From positions 175,986 to 239,985 of the forward strand of contig QEOQ01000238.1 of NCBI GenBank assembly GCA_010279815.1: DNA of 64,000 bases, read 5' to 3'. Both the position numbers and the translations under genes were made by a program. This document shows, piece by piece, positions 22,901 to 31,900 of the stretch. Below the pieces are notes generated by a model, which saw nothing but the letters and a program-made list of their open reading frames with translations, did not search any database and was not told the origin of the DNA. This DNA comes from Brachionus plicatilis. Its lineage: Eukaryota > Rotifera > Eurotatoria > Ploima > Brachionidae. Positions within the stretch are counted from its first letter, which is position 1. Each line of letters opens with the position of its first letter.

Positions 22901-25900
22901 TTTTTTTATTGATAAATGACTAAACTTATAAATATAATTTGTTTAAACTTGAAGTATATTAAAAAATTCTAAGAATTTTTATGTGAAATAAAAAATAATT
23001 TTTAATCAATATTTTGACTTTTTGAAATTCAAAATTTAATTTTGTTTGGCTCTAATATGTTTTAATTTAAATTAAAATATAATTTAAAGCGTTTATTTGA
23101 GCCATACTTTGGATAACTCAATGTGGATTCTATCTTTCAAATAAAGATTTGGAAGAATCAATTAAAGATCAATTAGAATAAAAAATATTTGTTTTTTTTA
23201 AATTTAAGTGATTTAATGTTTAATAAAAAAAAGAAACAAAAAAAGTTTAGTTCATTTTTTTATTGAGATTTAAAATAGTTAAGTTTTGATCATGTGATCG
23301 TGGTCATGAAATTCAAGTTGCCCATTTCTATAATTAAATATTTTTTTAGCGTAAAATTAAATTATCAAATAATTTCGTGTTTCTAAAAAAAGCATATATT
23401 TTTATTTATTAAAGTAGACCGGAGCAAAAATTGAGAAACTTTTAGACAGGTCCTACAAAAACAATGAGAACCAAATATTCAAAATTTCCTGACCCTCACT
23501 GTTTTCAAAGCAAAAAAATTTAAAAAGTTTTGTCTTATGGTTTGGAATTTTCTGTACTTTTTTAGAATTAAATTTTATTTTTTTTGCACTGAGCTAATAC
23601 TCACACAGTTTAATAAAAAAATGGTAAAAATAGGAGAAAATTAAAATTAGATATATTGAAAACGAGAGTTAAATATTTTTAGATTTTTGATGCTCCTTCA
23701 GAATAAAAATATATAAATAAAAAATAAAATAAAATAAAAATAAAAAAAAGGATAAAAGTAAGGTAGCAATAAAATTAAAAAATTAAATTGTTTATTTTAT
23801 TTAAATTAATTGAGAACTAAATTTGACATCGAATTTAAATTAGGAAATTATATCAACTACTTTTCTGAAATCATTTTAATTAATGTTTTTGAAATCAATG
23901 ATTAAATTGAGTTGAGATTTCTTTTAAAAAATTTAAATTCTATTTGTTCCAAATTTTTTTTTTAAATTCGTTCCTAAAAACAAAATTATTTTTCTTATAG
24001 AAATAAATTATGACTATTATATTTGATTTCAATTTATTCTTTAAATCTAGTATAATTACATAATATCGAGTCTTTTATCTAATTAAAATTCAGCAGTTCT
24101 TTCATTGATATTTGATTCAATAATAATAAAACTTAAAAATTAGTCTGGGAAATAATTTTCAAATGTAAATAATCTTCTAATCAACTAGCAAATTTTGAAA
24201 ACAAATTTTTTATCGACATTTTCAATTACTATCCATTTCATATTTTCTATCAATTAAATCCTTAAGCTTTCAGCTTAACTAAAAAAATATCTTAAAAGGA
24301 AAATACTTATTTAAGTAATATTGTAAAGAAAAAACTTAATGAGTAAAAAAAAACTTTTTTCATTGTTTTTTAAAATATTCTTAATAAAATTTGAATGGTT
24401 TAATTATTTTATTTATATAGTTAGTTTTATCTCGCCTTGCTACACTCTTCTTCAATATGTTCTTCATTTCGTATGATGATTCTAATTTTTTTCACGAATT
24501 CGGTCAGATTTTACTTGAATTCTGACCATTTTGACATTTAAAGTCCCGCTAAGAGAACTGTTTTTTACGTAATTTTACATAATTACATAAAATTATGTAT
24601 AGATTAAAATTTCCGAGTAAAAATCGAATGTTGAGAATTTTTTAGTTTTTTTTTTAATTTCTCCTTAAATAAAAAAATCAATTAATGAAAAAAATAAAAT
24701 ATTAATAAATATCTATTAATTCAATTAATTCTTAACAATCGATTTTTACGGTGTTGTGAATTTCAAATACAAATTGAACAAAAATTCTTCATTTTTTGAT
24801 AAATTAAGATTAAAGTTAATTAAAAATATTGATGAAAATACTGCAACAGCACCTTTTTTTCCTAAAATAAAATTTTTTAGTGAATCGAATTGTTTTTTGT
24901 AGTAACGTAAATGTCCGATAAATATGACATGTCACTAAAACAGAGTAACCCTATTTTAGTGACATGTAATATTTGAGTGAACACTGATTTTTAAAATTGA
25001 AATATTCGCTTTTAGTGACATGCAACAAAAAGCGAATATGCATAATATTTTCATAAAAAATAGCAATATTTATGCATATTTGCTTATTGTTGCATGTCAC
25101 TAAAAGCGAATATTTCAATTTTAAAAAATCAGTGTTCACTGAAATATTACATGTCACTAAATTTGTTAGTGACATGTCATATTTATCGGACAATTACGTT
25201 AAATCAAATCAATAATCAATTTAAATCTTATTGATGCTGGTATTGTGACATTCAAATACAAATTTAACAAAAATTCTTCTTTTTTTTATTAATTAAAATT
25301 TAAGTGAAAAAAATGTACCTAAAAAAATACTGCAACAAAATGCAACATACTTTGTTGCACCTTTATTACTAAAAAAAAATCATTATTTTCTTTTATTTTA
25401 AGTAAATCAAAGCAATTTAAAATTTAAATCTTATTCATATTTTATGATTTGTCTAATAAAAGCATGAGAAAAATTATTTCAAGTAAAAAAGATGTAACAC
25501 AGTATGTACTTTTTTGTAGTATTTTTTTTAGTATATTTTATTTACTTTAATTTTAATTAATCAAAATAAGAACAACTTTTGAAGAATTTTTGTTCAATTT
25601 GAATTCAAAATTCACGGTTGCAATTTTTTCTTAAGTCGATTTTACCAAAATCTTAAATTTGGTAAAATTTAATTATTATTTTATAAATTTAAATGTCACT
25701 GTCAATTTATAAAATGTGTCATTTGTAAAATGACTTGGCAATTGATAAAACTCCACAGAAAATAAATTTTATATTCACATAAGACTGAAATGCTCTTTTT
25801 GAAAAGCTGAGTGTAGTAGTAGTAGTAAAAATAACTGCGACTCGAGAAAGACGAGGAAAACCGTAGGCTGTGGCAGTTCTTTGCAATCACACCAGATTCT

Positions 25901-28900
25901 GTACCATAAACCATTCATCAAGTCTTGCTTTAAAGGAATTTAATGAATTTGCTTCAACAACATTTTTTGGAAAACGGTTCCAGTCGTTTACAACCCTGTT
26001 TGTTATAAAGTTGAACCGTGATGGACAATTTTTAATAAGTTCTCTTGTAACCATCTTTGCATGACCCCTCAAAATATAATTATTTCTTTGAACGTACCTG
26101 ATTTCACTTACCAATTTAACAGTTTCTAGACTGTTTACAATTTAAAAAAACTGAATCAAATCGCCTCTTCTTCTTCTCGTATCCAAAGTGGTAAGTTTTA
26201 ATCTTTTCAATCTTTCTTCATACTCAAGATTCTTAAAGGCTGGAATCAACTTCGTAGCTCCACGTTGTACTATTTCTAATTCCTTCTTATCTTCTTTCAG
26301 GTATGGATTCCAAACACTAACTCCATATTCAATAAGAGGTCTTACCAATGAGGTATACAATAACTTAACTACATTGGCGTCCAAAAATTTAAAATTTTTC
26401 CAAATCATTCCCAAAATCTTATTCGCTCTGCCAGAAGAGTACCTAACATGTGCACCCCATTTTAGATCATTTTGAAAAAACACACCCAAATCCTTTTCCA
26501 ATTTTGTTTTATATAATGATTCTGTTCCATATTTATTAAAAATTGTGTAGTCAAACTGAGGATTTTTATTACCAATATGCATAACTTTACACTTTTCTTT
26601 GTTTAAATCAGTCGCCCATGTAATCGCCCAGCTTGAAACAGTATCTATATCGCGCTGTAAAGATAAGTTATCATTTAGATGGTTAACAGCTGCTAAAATT
26701 TTCATATCATCAGCATAGACTTTTGTTTCATTATTTAAAGATTCGGACAAATCGTTTATGTAAATAACAAAAAGAAGAGACCCAAGGACCGATCCTTGCG
26801 GAACACCACTAGTAACATCAAGCCATTCTGATTCAACGTTACCAAGAACAACTCTTTGCTTTCTTCCATCTAAAAAATTTTTCACCCAATCTAATATTTT
26901 TCCTTCGAATCCATAAGCTGATAACTTGTAGATTAACAGTCGATGTGAAACTTTGTGAAAGGCCTTGGAAAAGTCAGTGTATACGATGTCGATCTGATTG
27001 CCAGAGGCTAGTAGATTTGAGATTATATTCATTGTTTCTAGTAAATTTGTAGAGCACGACTTTTTTGGAACGAAACCGTGCTGAGCGTTAGATAAAAGAG
27101 CGTTCTTCAATAAGTGCATTAACATTAGTTCTTTAATTATGCTCTCCAGTATTTTATAGACAATACTGGTAAGTGAGTTTGTAAGTTTTGCTTAAAATGA
27201 AATGGGAAGATTTTTCAGTAAAAAAATTTTATAAATTAAATTTTCAATTAAGCGTTTTGTTTAATTTTTGTAAAATTTAAGTTTTATTATGCACAAAATT
27301 TTTGATAAATAAAAATAATTTATTAAGATTAAAGTTGATAAAATTTATTGAATAAAATACTGCAACAATTTTTTTTTCACCTTTTATTGCCAAAATAAAA
27401 TTTTTATTTTTGTTTTTTTTTAGTAAATAAAATCAATAATCAGCTTAAATCTTATTTAAATCTTACAATACCATTGATGCTTTAAATTTTGCCTATTTTT
27501 ACATGAGAAATATTATTTTGGCTAAAAAAAGTGCAATAAATTTACAAAAATTTAAAAAAGTAAAATTACATGAATTTACGTAAAAAAACAGTTATCATAG
27601 CAGTACTTTAAACAAAATATTTTGAAAAAAAATAATATAAAAATTTTAAAATTTATTTTCTTAAATAAAGAAGGCACTAAAGTGACAACTCCGCCGCCTT
27701 TTCGCAAAAACTCGACCGGCAACCCGATAAACCAAGTGAACTTGAACAATCCTCAATTGGCAGCTTTGGCCGCAGTATTGGCCAAGACAAATACTCAGAA
27801 CAAGAACCCATCAAGTGAGAGCACATCGAACATGCAGAGGAGCTCGTCCCACGAGTCCCACTTGCGCAACAAGATCCAAATAGTGCACCAAAATGATGCG
27901 GCGTCATCAGCACCGCAAGCAGAGAACAAAGCAGATGACAATTGCTTTCTGGCAACGGGGGACCGGAGACTATCAAACTCGGACAAGTGTGGCTCTGAGC
28001 TGAGCAGTCGCTGTCCGAGCGGACAAGCGTCGCCAAGTCTGCAAAGCCCGGGCCGATTTTCAAAAGCCTCCAATTCAATGACCAACTCAATTGAGGCAAA
28101 GTCTTCCCAAGTGAACCGCGAGCACCGGTAAGTACTGTGTTAAAACCCCTTTTTTTTATAAATGCATGGCTTGAGTTTTGAGTTAACCCTAGTTGGACGA
28201 ATGCATTTAAAGTGACCAACTGCAGTGTGTGCGGCAAAAAGCTTATTTTTGGAGTTAAATGCAAGAACTGCAAGTGAGTGAGCCTGACTAATTTTGTGAT
28301 CTAAATTTTAAATCGAGTTTTGCCCATTTTTAATTCAGCTTAATTAAGACATTTTATTAAAGATTTATAAAATATGTTCGCATTAGAAACATTAAAAAGT
28401 GTCTGGTCTGCCGCAAGCCAGTCTGGCACGGCCTCAAGTGCAAATACTGCAAGTAAAAAAGAAGAAGAAAATTCGATTTTAGAGAAAAAATTTATTTTTG
28501 TTTAGGATTTAATTTTAAAAAAATTATTTTAAAGGTTCCGGTGTCACAAAGACTGTGAGAAAAAGGTGGCACAATTTTGCAGCGTGAACAGCATGTCGTA
28601 TTTTACGAACGATTTGCCTGTGATCAGCGTTGCGGACAATACTGAGCAGCCAAAGTTTGTCCAGTACTCGAACACTTCGTCGGCGGCCTCTTCCACAACC
28701 GCCTCGCCAGCCCTGCATAATTTGAACCAGTCTCAGCTCAGCGAATCTTCCACTTTTAACTACAGTCCATCGAACAGCTTAACTTCAGCAGTGTTTGGCT
28801 TTGCCAACAAAATGGTCAATTCGAAAAATTCGACTCCCATCACAAATCACAAACCGGTCAAGTGTGTCAAAGATCCACACTTCATGGGTAAATAAATTTA

Positions 28901-31900
28901 CTTTACTTTTTGCTTTTTCTTTAATCCTTTTCACAGATACAGCGCTTTTGTAAAAGGTGCAGAATGGGCTAATTGTGTAATTTTACAAAAAAGAAAATGT
29001 TTCTTTTTCAAAATATTTAATTAATTTTTTTATGAAAAAATTTTTAAAAAAAATTCAGCATTCCTTACTTTTACTTACTTAATTTGGCAAAATTTTGTAA
29101 CCAAAATATAAATCATTGAACAATTTAGAAATTAAAAAAAAGTTAAATTCAAACAGTAATAAAAATACTTAAAATAAGAGTTGTACAAAAGTCACAAGTC
29201 AAGTGCAAGTCAGGGCTATGACTTGTTTCAAAAATTTTAAAAAAAAACAAGTCAAGATTTTTTTCTTATTTTAAGAATAGGATTAAAATATAAATAAAAA
29301 TTATAAGTATTGAATTTTTTTATTCAGGAAAAAATAAAAATATTTTATTTTAATTTTTTTTTCAATGTAAATATTGAAACATGATTTTTTAAACAATTCA
29401 CATAATTTTCATATTCTTTTTAAGTGAATTTATTAATAAAAAACAAAAAAAAATTGTTTTTAAAAAAATTTTAGAAATAAATTAAACAAGATAAAAAATA
29501 AAATTTTTATAAAAATTTAGACTTAATGAGATACAAATTGAAAAAAAGTTAAAACTCTTAACAAAGAAAAAAATAAAAAAAAAGAAAAAAAGTCTTAACT
29601 TGACTTGATTTCTTTTATATTTTTCAAAAGATTATTTATAAATTTATAATTTTTTGGTTAACAAAATGATTCAATTAGAAATGTAAACGTCAAAGAGATT
29701 TTAGAGAAAAAAAAATCTAAAATCAATTTTTACATAAACTATAATTTGTAAAAATAAAATCAGACAAAACATCAACTAAAGTTACTTTTGAACTTTTCCC
29801 TGTAAAAAAAAATTCAAGTTAAGTCGTGACTTGGACTTGTCTTGAGACTTGAGACTTGATGAACAACTCTGATTTATTTATTTGTCATCATATGTAGTTT
29901 TTTGTCAGTAATATTTATTTTTTTTTGTCAGTCCATTAATTGATGGCCTTAAAAATATATTTTTGTAAAAAAAAGTTTTATTTTTATGTTTATTTGTACC
30001 AAGCTAATGCTCCCTCAGAATAAAAATATAAAAAAAGATAAAAATAAATTTCTATAAGATAAAATTAAATAAACAAAAACAAAAGAAGGATACAAAAAAA
30101 AATAAAACTAAAAAAAAAAAAGGTAAAGTAAAAATAAGATAAAAGTAAAATAAATAAAAAAAAATAAAACACAATTAAAAAAGATAAATTGTAAGTAATG
30201 ACAGGTGCAAAAAGTTTAAGTATTGAACAGTTCAGAAAATAAAGAATAAATAGTAAAATGGCAATATATTTTTATTTTATTTATATATCTGTATCGGGCT
30301 AATTCTTCTTCAGAATAAAAATATATGAAAAAAAAAATAAAAGACCGGTCTTTCCAGGACATTTTTAAAGGACCGGTCTTTCCAGGACCTTTTTAAAGGA
30401 CCGGTCTTTCCAGGACCTTTTTAAAGGACCGGTCTTTTTTGGACCTTTTTAAAGGACCGGTCTTTTTTGGACCTTTTTAAAGGACCGGTCTTTTCTGGAC
30501 CTTTTTAAAGGACCGGTCTTTCCAGGACCTTTTTAAAGGACCGGTCTTTCCAGGACCATTTTAAAGGACCGGTCTTTCTAAACGCACTGTCTTAAAGGCC
30601 ATTTATTGGTCACAATATTGGTGACCCATAGATCACATAATGTTGGAGCCCCAATTTTCTTATATTTTTTGCTGTTTGTTGCTATGACAATTAAATTTTT
30701 TTTTTTGAAAGACTCGCGCTCTAGCTCATCGTGCAACAGTTCCGAGCCAAACTCGCCAAATTACTTCAAACAAATTCACAACCAGCAATTTAACCCTCAC
30801 AAACTGAATACATCGGACAAAAAGCCGTCCTTCTCGTCCATATCCAATGCTTCGATGGGATTTTTCAACACCAGCCAGGCGCCCAACCAACTTGTCTCAT
30901 CGGTCACCTCTACCACCACCCAGAACACACTGACAGCCTCAGACAACCCTCAGGACTCGCCCAAAACCGAATCGGAAAACGCCGCCGAAGACGAGGACGA
31001 AACCGTGACCGAAGACTCGAAACACTTCGCTCAAAACTCCGAGCTTCAACAGTTCAACATCCAGTACGAGGAGATCACGCAAAAGACCGAGATCGGCCGT
31101 GGCCGATTCGGCATTGTCTACAAAGCCTATTGGCACGGCGAAATCGCCAGCAAAGAAGTAACCTTCAACCAAAACATCAGCGAGGACTCGGAAGAACTGG
31201 TCCACTTCAAAGAAGAAGTGTCCAACCTGAGAAAGACGCGCCACTCAAATTTGATCTTGTTCATTGGCGCGTACATCAAGCCGCCCAAGTGCGCCATTGT
31301 AATGAGTCTGTGCCGCAGTCCCTCGCTGTACAAGTACCTGCACACCGAGTCTGTCTCGTCGGGCAACAAAGTCAACCTGGACTGGATCATAGACATTTGC
31401 ACACAGATAGCGCAGGCCATGGGCTACTTGCACAACAAGCAAATGATACACAAGGACCTCAGGTCCAAGAACGTGTTCATTGACGGAAACAAAGCGGTGA
31501 TCAGCGACTTTGGTCTGTACTCGATTAGGCGTCTGTGCAACAGGCTCAAGAGAGACGACCTGTTGCCCATAACAAAAGAGTGTTTGTACTATATGGCGCC
31601 GGAGCTAGTCAAAGTGATCGGCACTGGACGCATTGAGGCCGCATTTTCGCAGGCGTCCGATGTGTACGCGTTCGGCACCATTTGGTACGAGATGTTTTGT
31701 CATGAGTTTCCCTTCTCGTCCTACAGTGCCGACTCGGTATTGTATTTGGTCGGCAATGGCCTCAAGAATTTGTCGCCCAATATTCAATTGAGCAAAGAAT
31801 TTAAAGTAAGTTGAATGAACGGAAAAGAGATTTTTTTTTTCTTCTTTTTGAATTTTTTTTAGAGAAAAGAAAATTTGAGCATTTTTTTTGTCATTTAGAT

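Larger units (their letters stand above)
24542..27607. mobile_element. TTAA-flanked composite element with inverted ends, about 3.1 kb
   Basis: TTAA stands at 24538-24541 and 27608-27611. The ends are inverted: AGTCCCGCTAAGAGAACTGT on the left, AGTACTGCTATGATAACTGT on the right (complemented), both followed by a T run and ACGTAA. TTAA targets are typical of piggyBac, but the AGT ends are not. Most of the interior is later cargo: two Mutator-type MITEs, a TA MITE (24905-25199), a LINE (25812-27192) and another MITE piece (27310-27545). The original element was probably short. Confidence 0.6.

Noticed and set aside
24951..25193. 80-codon frame identical to one at 48276-48518, as a conserved gene
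   Set aside because: Both lie wholly inside copies of the palindromic TA MITE; identity reflects recent transposition, not coding constraint.
27677..28273. 198-codon minus-strand open frame opposite KSR
   Set aside because: Antisense shadow of the KSR linker exon; no motif.
31130..31483. Alternative open frames over the KSR kinase exon
   Set aside because: Shadows in other frames of a clearly conserved kinase domain.
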